Assembly: GCA_001940985.1 (NCBI GenBank) | Contig: MSHB01000022.1 | Coordinates: 133,724-197,723, forward strand | DNA from: Mollicutes bacterium Phil14 | GTDB taxonomy: Bacteria; Bacillota_I; Bacilli_A; ML615J-28; CAG-698 | Length of the DNA stretch: 64,000 nucleotides | Direction: 5' to 3' | Part shown: positions 27,443-35,915 of the stretch, piece by piece | Position numbering within the stretch: the stretch's first letter is position 1 | Layout of the letters: the number at the start of each line of letters is the position of its first letter | The notes under the pieces: model-generated | Databases searched by the model: none | What the model saw: only the letters and a program-made list of their open reading frames with translations | Told to the model about the DNA's origin: nothing | Program-made: the position numbers and the translations under genes

Positions 27443-29659
27443 TTATTTTGCTTCTTTAGCTTTTAGTTTTCCACTTGCATATAATCCAACTAATACTATA
27501 GCAGCAATTAATACTAAGATTACAAGTAATCCAACTATCCAAGACAATTCACATAATTTTCCAACCCAGTAAACTGCTAATGAAATTACATATGAAGCAG
27601 TTAACCACCAAGCGATTGTAACTCTGAACCCTTTCTTACTACTTTCAGATTTTGCTGTAGCAACAGCTGCGAAACATGGTAGAGTAAATAAGTTGTAAAC
27701 TGCGAATGCATAAATAGCAGCGTTTGATAATGATATTGTTCCTTCTTCTAATCCTAAAGAAGCCATAGTAGCTACAACGTCTTCCTTAGCAATTAAACCA
27801 GTAATAGATGCTACTGAATACTTCCAGCCATCTGCACCCATTGCCCAACCTAGTGGATAGAATACAACTTTTAACACTCTACCTAAATCAGCTAAAATAC
27901 TGTCTTCGATTTCTACCATACCTTTCCAAAATGCCCAGCCGAAGTTAGATAAGAACCAAATCAATATTATAGAAGCAGTAATGATTGTAGATGCTTTGTA
28001 TAAGAAATGCTTGAATTTTTCCCATAAATGCGCAAGCAAGTTCTTTGCTTGAGGTCTATGATAAGCAGGTAATTCCATAATAAATGGAGGTACTTCTTTT
28101 GTCTTACCAAATACTTTCATGATAATAGCTGCAACTATTGCAATAACTATACCGAATAAATAAATACTAAATACGAATATATCACCTAAGAAATGTCCAG
28201 CTACTACGCTAGCTAACATTGCCCAAATTGGAGCCTTAGCACCACAACTAAAGAATGGTGTTAATCTTATTGTTAAATCACGTTCTTTTTCATCTTCAAG
28301 AGTCTTAGTAGCAATCATAGCAGGAACGCTACAACCAAATCCCATTAATAGAGGAATAAATGATTTTCCACTTAAACCGAATTTTCTAAATGCTCTATCC
28401 ATAATGAAAGCAACACGTGCCATATAACCAGAGTCCTCTAAAATAGATATAAACAAGAACAATAATAATACTTGTGGAATGAAACTAAATATTGAATCAA
28501 TACCAGTTAAGAAACCATCAACGATAAATCCTGTATACCATGTTCCTTCAGGTAATACTCCAGCAACTAAATCAATTACAGAACCTGTAAGCCAACCCAT
28601 CCAACTTTGTAAGAATACACCTGGAGAAGGAATACTAATTCCAGTGAAAGCTTCCCCAGCTTCTAATGCTTCAGCTAATAAATCTTCATAACCCATACCA
28701 GTAAAGAAGTTAACCCAACCTTTACTAGAAACTTCTAAACCAAAAATACTATTTAAGAAGAATAAATCTTCAGAGAATACTAAATGGAACACAAAGAACA
28801 TAATTACTAAGAAAATAGGAATACTCCAAATTCTATGTGTTAAAACTTTATCTATTTTATCAGATTTAGTTTCTTTTTCTTCACCGTTTTTTCTAATGAT
28901 TGTCTTTTCAAAATTCTTTGTAATATATTTATATCTTTCATCAGCAACTACTGCTTCAAAGTCGCCAGCAAAATCTCCAGTATCAATTCTATTTTTCATA
29001 GTCTTAACATCTGCTAAAATATCTTGGTGATTTTTAACTTCTAATTCATCATTTTCAATTAACTTAATAGCATGGAATAAAGGACTACTAACTTTTCCTG
29101 CGAATTCATCTTTTGTTTTTTCAATTAAGTTAACAAGATCTTTATTTTCAATAACAGTTTGTCCTACTCTCTTTACTCTAGCACAGCTATAAGCTTTTTT
29201 CATCATAGCATCAATGCCTTCGCCTTTAAGAGCACTAATTTCAACAACTGGTACATTAAGTTTACTTTCAAGTTCTTGAACTAAAATAGTTGTACCTCTT
29301 TGTCTAACTACATCTATCATATTTAAAGCAATTATTACAGGAACATCTATTTCTAATAATTGTGTTGTTAAATATAAATTTCTTTCTAAGTTTGTTGCAT
29401 CTACTACGTTAATAATACAATCAGGATGTTCATCAACGATAAAGTTTCTTGAAACGACTTCTTCAGGAGTATATGGACTCAAAGAATAAATACCAGGTAA
29501 GTCAACGATATCGATTTTTTCTCCTAATTTCTTATAAGTACCTTCTCTTTTATCAACAGTTACACCAGGCCAATTACCGACATGTGCTGTTGAACCAGTT
29601 AATGTATTAAATAAAGTTGTTTTACCACAATTGGGATTTCCAGCAAGTGCAAATTTCAT
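27443..29659 (-). CDS. feoB: Ferrous iron transport protein B
   Basis: A 738-residue FeoB. The N-terminal GTPase has G1 [13 protein letters not shown], G3 [15 protein letters not shown] and G4 NMIDV, followed by the GDI-like helical domain (to about 265). The membrane part contains two Gate repeats: [47 protein letters not shown]-like sequence and the later [19 protein letters not shown], with [13 protein letters not shown] between them. It takes up Fe2+ under anoxic conditions. Two feoA genes precede it and a Cys-rich partner follows. Confidence 0.97.
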   Translation of the reverse strand: [738 protein letters not shown]

Positions 29660-29660
29660 A

Positions 29661-29894
29661 TTATTTTACTACCTCCATAAGTATTTTGTTAGCTTCATCT
29701 TTTCTTAATGTTAATTCATAGCCTCTAATTGTTACTTCAATAGGATCACCTAATGGAGCAAGTTTCTTTAATCGAATGTTAGCCCCAGGAGTAACGCCCA
29801 TGTCAAATAATCTTCTCTTGATTTTTCCTTCGGCTTCGATTTTCTTTACTTTTCCTTCTTCGTTTACTAAAAATTCATTTAAATACTTTTCCAT
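29661..29894 (-). CDS. feoA: Ferrous iron transport protein A (second copy)
   Basis: A 77-residue SH3-like FeoA: GKIKRRLFDMGVTPGANIRLKKLAPLGDPIEVTIRGYELTLRKDEANKILM. The motif LFDMGVTPG and the GYELTLRK end are diagnostic. ATG 29894 has AAAGGA upstream; a longer reading frame to 30026 would overlap the first feoA and is not needed. FeoA regulates FeoB; two adjacent copies are common in Firmicutes. One base separates it from feoB. Confidence 0.92.
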   Translation of the reverse strand: MEKYLNEFLVNEEGKVKKIEAEGKIKRRLFDMGVTPGANIRLKKLAPLGDPIEVTIRGYELTLRKDEANKILMEVVK

Positions 29895-29908
29895 ACTTCT
29901 TTCCTTTC

Positions 29909-30121
29909 TTATGCTACTATTATTCTCATAGCTATGTCTTTGTTTATAGCTAAACTTGTATCCAACACTTTTATAATTATGTCCTTTGGTGTGTGAGAAA
30001 TCACCATCACTTCTGATCCGACGCATAAACCTAAATTCATAAGATGCCTTTTGGTTTTTTCATCTGTCAACATTTTTACAATTTTCACTCCAACATTAAG
30101 TGGAGAAATAAATAATGGCAT
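29909..30121 (-). CDS. feoA: Ferrous iron transport protein A (first copy)
   Basis: A 70-residue FeoA: VGVKIVKMLTDEKTKRHLMNLGLCVGSEVMVISHTPKDIIIKVLDTSLAINKDIAMRIIV. It shows the FeoA core HLMNLGLCVGSEV and the A-I-N-x-D-I-A-M-R-I end. First gene of the feo operon; an AAAGGA precedes the ATG. Its leader contains operator palindromes and a terminator-like hairpin. Confidence 0.9.
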   Translation of the reverse strand: MPLFISPLNVGVKIVKMLTDEKTKRHLMNLGLCVGSEVMVISHTPKDIIIKVLDTSLAINKDIAMRIIVA

Positions 30122-30135
30122 ATCTTTTCCTTTCT

Positions 30136-30153
30136 AGTTAGCAATTGCTAACT
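30136..30153. promoter_or_regulatory. Perfect 18-bp palindrome, candidate metal-regulator operator 1
   Basis: AGTTAGCAATTGCTAACT is a perfect palindrome in the feoA leader, between the promoter and the start codon. It shares both half-sites with operator 2. Confidence 0.75.
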
Positions 30154-30169
30154 CATAACCCTTTAAAAA

Positions 30170-30189
30170 ACTACTCATTAACAAGTAGT
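30170..30189 (-). terminator. Leader hairpin with U-tract ahead of feoA (possible attenuator)
   Basis: Minus strand ACTACT / AGTAGT stem with an eight-base loop followed by TTTTTT, lying between the feo promoter and feoA. The 5' end of the transcript (GTAGT) could pair with ACTAC and prevent this hairpin. Confidence 0.5.
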
Positions 30190-30191
30190 CA

Positions 30192-30209
30192 AGTTAGCAG
30201 ACGCTAACT
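30192..30209. promoter_or_regulatory. Candidate metal-regulator operator 2
   Basis: AGTTAGC-AGAC-GCTAACT has the same half-sites as operator 1 and lies just downstream of the feo -10 box, where a bound repressor would block RNA polymerase. Confidence 0.75.
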
Positions 30210-30218
30210 ACATTATAT

Positions 30219-30247
30219 ATAATACACTTGCTAGCGAAATCTGTCAA
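30219..30247 (-). promoter_or_regulatory. Promoter of the feo operon
   Basis: Minus strand TTGACA (30242-30247), 17-base spacer, TATTAT (30219-30224). The spacer carries another near-palindrome with a GCTAGC core (30228-30238). Confidence 0.8.
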
Positions 30248-30276
30248 CATTATTTTTTTGAAAACGTTTGTAATGT

Positions 30277-30305
30277 TTGCATTTTAATTATCTATGTGAT
30301 AGAAT
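30277..30305 (+). promoter_or_regulatory. Promoter of the DtxR-family regulator
   Basis: TTGCAT (30277-30282), 17 bases, TAGAAT (30300-30305) with an extended TG motif. It is divergent from the feo promoter, about 30 bases apart. Confidence 0.7.
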
Positions 30306-30325
30306 AATCGCAAGAGGTTGATAGT

Positions 30326-30706
30326 ATGAGAATTCATGAGTCAGCAGAAGACTACTTAGAAAGAATATTAATTTTAAAAAAGAAAAACGGAAAAGTAATA
30401 TCTATAGATATTGCAAATTCTATGAATTATTCAAAACCAAGCATTTCTAGAGCAATGAAAATTTTAAGAGAAAACAAATATATCACTATTGATTCAAATG
30501 GAGAAATAGAATTGACTGAAAAAGGATTTGAAATAGCTAGCAGTATGTATGAAAGACATACATTGTTAACAAATTACTTTATGCACTTAGGGGTTCCAGA
30601 AGAAATTGCTAAGATTGACGCTTGTAAAGTTGAGCACGATATTTCAGCTGAAACTTTTGAAGCTATTAAAAATCATGTTGCCTTATTTAACAAAGAAAAA
30701 AAATAA
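30326..30706 (+). CDS. DtxR/MntR-family metal-dependent regulator
   Basis: A 126-residue regulator without the C-terminal SH3 domain. Winged helix: IDIANSMNYSKPSISRAMKILRENKYITIDSNGEIELTEKGFEIA. Metal-binding half: candidate ligands E8/D9, E76, H78 and the DACKVEHDIS motif with C100, E103 and H104. A cysteine at this place follows DtxR/IdeR (iron) rather than B. subtilis MntR, which has glutamate. Divergent from feoA with palindromes in between, it most likely represses feo when Fe2+ is plentiful. It is preceded by AAGAGG. Confidence 0.88.
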   Translation: MRIHESAEDYLERILILKKKNGKVISIDIANSMNYSKPSISRAMKILRENKYITIDSNGEIELTEKGFEIASSMYERHTLLTNYFMHLGVPEEIAKIDACKVEHDISAETFEAIKNHVALFNKEKK

Positions 30707-30731
30707 ATGGAGTTTTAAAACTCCATTTTTT
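30707..30731 (+). terminator. Bidirectional terminator between the regulator gene and tpiA
   Basis: ATGGAGTTTTAAAACTCCAT, a perfect palindrome, followed by TTTTT; A-runs precede it, so it also serves tpiA on the other strand. Confidence 0.88.
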
Positions 30732-30736
30732 ATTAA

Positions 30737-31492
30737 TTATTTTACTGCTGCATTAACTAATTTAACAAAGTCATCAGCTTTTAAGCTAGCTCCACCAATT
30801 AATGCACCATCAATATTTGGCATACTCATTAATTCATCAATATTAGATGTCTTAACGCTTCCACCATATTGAATACGAATTGCATCTGCAGTTTCTTGAT
30901 CATATAATTCTTTAATCATACTACGAATAAATCCGCAAGTTTCATCAGCAACTTGGCTAGTAGCAGTTTTGCCTGTTCCAATTGCCCAAATTGGTTCATA
31001 AGCTATAACTAATTCTTTTACTTGTTCTTTAGTTAAACCAGCTAAATCAAGTTTCAATTGATTACCAATAAATTCTTCAACTTTTCCATTTTCTCTTTGT
31101 TCTAATGATTCACCAACGCAAAGAATAGGAGTAAGTTCTTTTTCAAATGCTTTATGTAATTTTTTATTTACAGATTCATCAGTTTCATTAAACATTGCTC
31201 TTCTTTCACTATGACCAATGATAACATATGTTACACCAATGCTTTTTAGCATATCAGCACTAACTTCACCAGTAAAAGCACCGCTATCTTCAAAATGCAT
31301 ATTTTGAGCACCAATTCTTAAATTTTCTCCTTGACGTTTAACTAAACATCTTAAAACTGTGAATTGTGAGCAAATAACGCTATCAACTTTCTCTTGACTA
31401 GGCATTTTATCATATACTGCTAAAATGAATTGCAATGCCTCATCACGAGTCTTAAACATTTTCCAATTTCCAGCAATTATAGGTTTTCTCAT
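30737..31492 (-). CDS. tpiA: Triosephosphate isomerase
   Basis: A 251-residue TIM, interconverting dihydroxyacetone phosphate and glyceraldehyde 3-phosphate. AGNWKMFK (catalytic Lys), VIIGHSERR (catalytic His), AYEPIWAIGTGKTA (catalytic Glu and loop 6), and IQYGGSVKTSN with GALIGGASL at the phosphate site. It follows pgk by 16 bases, the usual glycolytic pairing. Confidence 0.97.
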   Translation of the reverse strand: MRKPIIAGNWKMFKTRDEALQFILAVYDKMPSQEKVDSVICSQFTVLRCLVKRQGENLRIGAQNMHFEDSGAFTGEVSADMLKSIGVTYVIIGHSERRAMFNETDESVNKKLHKAFEKELTPILCVGESLEQRENGKVEEFIGNQLKLDLAGLTKEQVKELVIAYEPIWAIGTGKTATSQVADETCGFIRSMIKELYDQETADAIRIQYGGSVKTSNIDELMSMPNIDGALIGGASLKADDFVKLVNAAVK

Positions 31493-31508
31493 TGTTTTAT
31501 CTCCTTAA

Positions 31509-32729
31509 TTAATCATTACCGCAGTGACCGCAAGTACATTTCTTATCATTAATGCAATCAATTCCTGGTAAAACTTTTCCTTCTAAATATTCTAAACTAG
31601 CTCCACCACCAGTAGAAATATGTGTGAATTTATCTTCATAACCTAATTTAATAGCTGCTGCTGCACTATCACCACCACCAATTATAGTAATAGCTCCTTT
31701 AAGTTCAGCTAAAATCTTACAAATTCCGTTTGTACCCTTAGCAAATTTTTCAAATTCGAAAACGCCAGCAGGGCCATTCCAAACAACAGTCTTAGCTCCT
31801 TCAAGTTGTTTCTTGAATAATTCTAATGTCTTAGGACCAATATCTAATCCCATCATATCACTTGGAATCTTATCTGAATCAACAACTATGCTTTCAGCAT
31901 TTTCATCAAATTCTTTTGCAACAACTGTATCAAGAGGTAATACTATTCTACCATTTGCTTTTTCTAATAATCCTTTTGCAAAATCAACAAAGTCAAGTTC
32001 GCATTTTGATGTACCAACTTCATATCCTAATGCTTTGTAGAAAGTATATGCCATTGCACCACAGATTAAAATCTTATCAGCTTTTTTAATTAAACTTTCA
32101 ATAACAGAAATCTTATCACTAACTTTAGCACCACCAAGGATTGCTACAAATGGACGAACTGGACTATCAACAGCACCACCGATAAACTTGATTTCTTTTT
32201 CCATTAAGAAACCAGCTACAGTGTCTTTAATATTGCTAGCGATTCCAACATTACTTGCAGCTGCACGGTGAGCAGTACCAAATGCATCATTTACAAAAAC
32301 TTCACCTAAAGAAGCCCAATATTTACCTAATTCTGGATCATTCTTAGATTCTTTTTTGCCATCTAAATCTTCAAAACGAGTATTTTCTAACATAACGATA
32401 TCGCGAGGAGCCATAGCTTTAATAGCATTTTCAACTTCTTCGCCTCTAGTCTTATTCACAAATACAACTTTGTGACCTGATAATTCTTCTAATTTTTTTG
32501 CTACTGGAGCTAAAGAGTTTTTAGCTTTATCTGCTTCCTCTTTTACTCTTCCTAAATGTGAAAGTAATACAACTTTAGCATCGTGTTCAATTGCATATTC
32601 AATAGTTGGTAATGCTTGAACGATACGATTCACATCAGTAATAACTCCATCTTTCATAGGAACATTAAAATCAACACGCATTAATACGACCTTATTCTTT
32701 AAGTCTACGTCTTTAATTGTTTTTTTCAT
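31509..32729 (-). CDS. pgk: Phosphoglycerate kinase with Cys-rich C-terminal tail
   Basis: A 406-residue PGK, transferring phosphate from 1,3-bisphosphoglycerate to [14 protein letters not shown] and LLSHLGR mark the N-domain; [27 protein letters not shown] and [11 protein letters not shown] mark the nucleotide domain. The normal end [13 protein letters not shown] is followed by an extra tail, [15 protein letters not shown], with C392, C398, C400, H402 and C403, which looks like a metal or redox site. That tail is not part of the standard PGK fold. Upstream is a membrane protein gene 13 bases away. Confidence 0.96.
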   Translation of the reverse strand: MKKTIKDVDLKNKVVLMRVDFNVPMKDGVITDVNRIVQALPTIEYAIEHDAKVVLLSHLGRVKEEADKAKNSLAPVAKKLEELSGHKVVFVNKTRGEEVENAIKAMAPRDIVMLENTRFEDLDGKKESKNDPELGKYWASLGEVFVNDAFGTAHRAAASNVGIASNIKDTVAGFLMEKEIKFIGGAVDSPVRPFVAILGGAKVSDKISVIESLIKKADKILICGAMAYTFYKALGYEVGTSKCELDFVDFAKGLLEKANGRIVLPLDTVVAKEFDENAESIVVDSDKIPSDMMGLDIGPKTLELFKKQLEGAKTVVWNGPAGVFEFEKFAKGTNGICKILAELKGAITIIGGGDSAAAAIKLGYEDKFTHISTGGGASLEYLEGKVLPGIDCINDKKCTCGHCGND

Positions 32730-32742
32730 ATTTTTCTTCCTT

Positions 32743-33381
32743 TCATTTTGTACCTATTTTATCTTTTTTTATTATAAACAATTTTTTAATTAACCATATA
32801 ATAATATAAACTACTATATATGTTACAAATACCCAAACAATTGCAGTCAAATCATCACCAACATTAAAAACTATTCCCAAAACTCCTAATAAGGTAATAC
32901 AAATAGTTCTCGATATTAATACTATTACCAAATATTTTTTCACACTATATCCAGTAAGCGCCATCGCATAATTGAAAATAGATGTTGGAATATATGGATT
33001 TGAAAGAAATAGTATCATAAAACTATTTGAGCGATTCTCCATCCACTCAATTGCCTTAACGATTTTTTCCTTGTTTTTAGTTTTTTCTCTAAACCAATTA
33101 CCTATTAAATCTCTAATCAAGATAAAAACTGAAAACATACCTATACTTGAGCCTAATATGGAAAGTAGTATTCCTAAAACAGATCCCATAACACTTCCAT
33201 ATATGCTACCTAAACTAGCAATACTAAAACTTATAATTGCAATCAAAGGCAACATCGGCACCAAAGCTTCAATAAACGGTAATATAATCGCCATTGCAAT
33301 GATCAAGATTACATTTTCATTAGTAAATTCCTTAAAGAATTCTAAAATCTTTTCAAAATTAATTAATAAAGTGATATTCAA
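32743..33381 (-). CDS. VTT/DedA-like (TVP38/TMEM64) membrane protein
   Basis: A 212-residue membrane protein of the SNARE-associated/VTT superfamily, with about six hydrophobic segments. Family features: the re-entrant [48 protein letters not shown] and the later [26 protein letters not shown]. Members are linked to lipid scrambling or flipping and envelope homeostasis. The start is TTG 33381; a stop lies immediately upstream in frame, with AAGGTG nine bases before. Whether it shares a promoter with pgk is unclear. Confidence 0.78.
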   Translation of the reverse strand: MNITLLINFEKILEFFKEFTNENVILIIAMAIILPFIEALVPMLPLIAIISFSIASLGSIYGSVMGSVLGILLSILGSSIGMFSVFILIRDLIGNWFREKTKNKEKIVKAIEWMENRSNSFMILFLSNPYIPTSIFNYAMALTGYSVKKYLVIVLISRTICITLLGVLGIVFNVGDDLTAIVWVFVTYIVVYIIIWLIKKLFIIKKDKIGTK

Positions 33382-33438
33382 TCACCACCACACCTTTTCT
33401 TAATTATTATACCACACCTTAAACAAAAAGTATAGTTT

Positions 33439-33840
33439 TTACTTATTTTTTTTGACATAGTCAAATAAAATGTCTAACATTTTAAACTTTTTACAAAAAT
33501 TTTTATATCCTGTATTAACTTTTAAAACTTTACCAGAGAAAAATGTTATATTAACTTTATCATTGTCTTTATATATTTTCCCAACACTAATAATATTTAT
33601 CCATGCTACTTTATTTGCCTTAACTTTTAAAAATATATTATCTTGATTTACAAAAATAGGAACATTATATTTATAACCAAAAACTTTTTTCACCGCCTCA
33701 ATTCTTCCGCTTTTTGTACACAGTTCTTTTAAACAAAGTTCATTCAAAAATACTTCTCCACTCTTTTCAAGATATTTTTCATAACAATCATAAACTACTT
33801 TTATTTTATTATTTGACTCAATAATATATAATATTTTCAT
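33439..33840 (-). CDS. comK: ComK-family competence transcription factor
   Basis: A 133-residue protein. The stretch RIEAVKKVFGYKYNVPIFVNQDNIFLKV...AWINIISVGKIYK...VNITFFSGKVLKVNTGYKNFCKKF aligns in order with B. subtilis ComK segments around PIMVDPSNQIFLFPT, CGWISHVHV and VTFSNGKTMELPISYNSF. It is shorter than the 192-residue Bacillus protein, like ComK homologues of other Bacilli. It would activate DNA-uptake genes. A TATAAT box ends only six bases before the ATG and no ribosome binding site fits, suggesting a leaderless message. Confidence 0.78.
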   Translation of the reverse strand: MKILYIIESNNKIKVVYDCYEKYLEKSGEVFLNELCLKELCTKSGRIEAVKKVFGYKYNVPIFVNQDNIFLKVKANKVAWINIISVGKIYKDNDKVNITFFSGKVLKVNTGYKNFCKKFKMLDILFDYVKKNK

Positions 33841-33846
33841 AACAAC

Positions 33847-33852
33847 ATTATA
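33847..33852 (-). promoter_or_regulatory. Extended -10 box immediately ahead of comK
   Basis: TGTTATAAT on the minus strand; initiation about seven bases downstream would coincide with the ATG at 33840. Confidence 0.5.
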
Positions 33853-33913
33853 ACATTTTTTAAATAATCTAATTTTGAAAAAAAGTTTTTCAATTTTTGC
33901 AAGGCACTAAAAA

Positions 33914-33941
33914 AAGATGAAGAGTTTTATTTCTTCATCTT
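33914..33941 (-). terminator. Intrinsic terminator ahead of comK
   Basis: AAGATGAAGA / TTCTTCATCTT stem (ten pairs) followed on the minus strand by TTTTTTT. It closes the transcript that carries the MMPL remnant. Confidence 0.88.
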
Positions 33942-33967
33942 AAAATTTATTACACAGTTTCACTTGA

Positions 33968-34177
33968 TTAAATTGATTTTTTTCTTCTTGGTGTAAACTT
34001 TATTATGATTTTATCTAATAGATATAGTGCAGATGGAAGAACAAATAAAATCATTGATACTGAAAAAATAGTTCCAATTCCAATTATTTTTCCAACAGTT
34101 GAAATAGATACTTGACTTGAAATCAATTCAAAAATAAAACAATATAAAGATTTTAATAAACTTAAAAACTTAAATAG
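33968..34177 (-). pseudogene. C-terminal remnant of an MMPL/RND-family membrane transporter
   Basis: The minus strand encodes FELISSQVSISTVGKIIGIGTIFSVSMILFVLPSALYLLDKIIIKFTPRRKKSI and then TAA. This is the last transmembrane part of MMPL-type lipid or drug exporters (VGKIIGIGT...LFVLPALLYLLDK). The frame is closed by a stop at 34178-34180, has no start codon, and the other ~600+ residues of the transporter are absent. The terminator at 33914-33941 is that gene's original one. The lipoprotein gene upstream has taken the place of its body, so a deletion or insertion occurred here. Confidence 0.72.
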
Positions 34178-34207
34178 TTATATTGTAGTGAGTTATTGAA
34201 AAGACTA

Positions 34208-34759
34208 TTAATATTTTTTATCTGCTCTTTTGCAATTATAATACACTGAACAATATACATCCTTAAATCTAGTATTTATCACTAATATACCAACATTTAA
34301 ATTTTTAGTTTCAGTTAAACTATCTTTCAAAACATCAATAAACAATAATTCAGTTGAAATCTGGGAATCAAAAGTATTGTTTTCATAATTTGCAGGAGAA
34401 TCAATTGAAATATTAATTAATAACATATTATTAATAGTTTTTGTATTCTCAACTTTTAAATTAGACTCTGAATAATGCATATTAAATTTAAATATCAAAA
34501 GATAGTTATTTAAAAAATATGTTTCATCGTATTTTGTTAAATCCGAAACAGTAGATAAATTTTGTTTTGATAATTCATCTATATTATTTATTATCAATAC
34601 AGAATTATCAACTTCTTCAAATAAATATTTATACTTCTCATTATTGATATCAAAATTAACATCACTAGGAACTTTTTCATTTGAACATCCAATAACAACG
34701 AAGCTAAAGAAAATCACACCTAATATCAAAAATAATTTAATCACCTTGTTTTTCAGCAT
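34208..34759 (-). CDS. Putative lipoprotein, unknown function
   Basis: 183 residues with a type II signal: basic MLKNKVIK, hydrophobic core LFLILGVIFFSFVV, lipobox VIGC with Cys25. The mature part is acidic and rich in Asn/Asp and beta-strand-like sequence; no domain was recognised. GGAGGTG precedes the ATG. It lies after the padR/membrane pair and directly upstream of the MMPL remnant, so it may belong to a former export module. Confidence 0.7.
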   Translation of the reverse strand: MLKNKVIKLFLILGVIFFSFVVIGCSNEKVPSDVNFDINNEKYKYLFEEVDNSVLIINNIDELSKQNLSTVSDLTKYDETYFLNNYLLIFKFNMHYSESNLKVENTKTINNMLLINISIDSPANYENNTFDSQISTELLFIDVLKDSLTETKNLNVGILVINTRFKDVYCSVYYNCKRADKKY

Positions 34760-34832
34760 TTTATAACACCTCCATATTGCGCACTACTTCACTTATATTA
34801 TTTAAACTATCACTTATTAATTAATTTCTCCA

Positions 34833-35915
34833 TCAATTTTCAAATTCTTTTCTGCATTTTATTTTGTACAAATATTTTTGTAAAAGTATCAAAACTAAAA
34901 ATATAACTGCAGAAACCAAAAATTGATAATTCATAGTAGACATTAACCCATTTCTATAAACAATATTAATGTCACTACATATTACTTTAACACAAGCGAA
35001 AAAAACAAATACATAGATAATAAATGAATAGTCTTTTATAATTTTAATATTTAAAAATTTTAATACTAATAATGCTATTATTAGTATAAATGATAATACT
35101 GTATATTTTGAATAAATTTGTATTGCATCATCTAAGAAAAAGAAAATTAATAAACTTAGAACTAAAAATATTATAGAAAAAAATATTTTTTTACAGTTTA
35201 ACTTCTCTTTTATTAAAGATAAAATACACACTACTATAAATGATATCATTATCAATAATTTCAAAATAAACTCAATAGTATATAATTCTGAGAATATAAC
35301 ATAATATCCAAATATAATTAATAATGGTATTAGTAATAGTAATGATAGTGTAAAATTAATAAACTTATTTTTTATAGTATAAAAAATAATGCCTAAAGTT
35401 ATACAAAAAGCAAAAGCAATAATATAATTATTAAAATCATATCTATTTCCCTTTAGTTCAATCAAAATAAATGGAAAATATAATATTATCATAAATAAGA
35501 TATTTAATAATGCAGTTTTAATACCATATTTTTTTATTATTAAATTAAAAATATTATAAATAAAAAGAAACAAAAAATTAAAAATTAAAAATACCCATAT
35601 ACTCCAAACAAATACTTTATCTGATATAAACTGAGTACACAATAAAAATGATATAATAAAAATTATAGTAACACTTAATGGCAAATATAAATTTTTAATA
35701 TTAATTTTGTTGTTTTCACTATCTATTCTTTCTTTATAATATTCATTATCGAAATCTTTAATCGCATATAAATATGCATCATTTTTTGAAAGACCATTTT
35801 TTAATGCTTTTTTATATTCTTCAATACATGCATTAATCATTTCCTGTTTATAATCATCATCATACTTTTTATCATGTAATCCCCATTTAATATGCTTACT
35901 AATTTTCTTTATCAT
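34833..35915 (-). CDS. Multi-pass membrane protein paired with PadR regulator
   Basis: 360 residues. The soluble N-terminus (about 1-60: KYDDDYKQEMINACIEEYKKALKNGLSKNDAYLYAIKDFDNEYYKER) resembles the permease-prefix helical domain often found in PadR-linked membrane proteins. About nine hydrophobic helices follow. No transporter motif is visible. It overlaps the padR gene by 17 bases, so its expression is coupled to that regulator, the standard arrangement for envelope-stress-responsive membrane proteins. Confidence 0.7.
   Translation of the reverse strand: MIKKISKHIKWGLHDKKYDDDYKQEMINACIEEYKKALKNGLSKNDAYLYAIKDFDNEYYKERIDSENNKINIKNLYLPLSVTIIFIISFLLCTQFISDKVFVWSIWVFLIFNFLFLFIYNIFNLIIKKYGIKTALLNILFMIILYFPFILIELKGNRYDFNNYIIAFAFCITLGIIFYTIKNKFINFTLSLLLLIPLLIIFGYYVIFSELYTIEFILKLLIMISFIVVCILSLIKEKLNCKKIFFSIIFLVLSLLIFFFLDDAIQIYSKYTVLSFILIIALLVLKFLNIKIIKDYSFIIYVFVFFACVKVICSDINIVYRNGLMSTMNYQFLVSAVIFLVLILLQKYLYKIKCRKEFEN

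Noticed and set aside
31813..32089. Two plus-strand frames inside pgk
   Set aside because: Both lie wholly within a clearly functional glycolytic gene and have no ribosome binding site.
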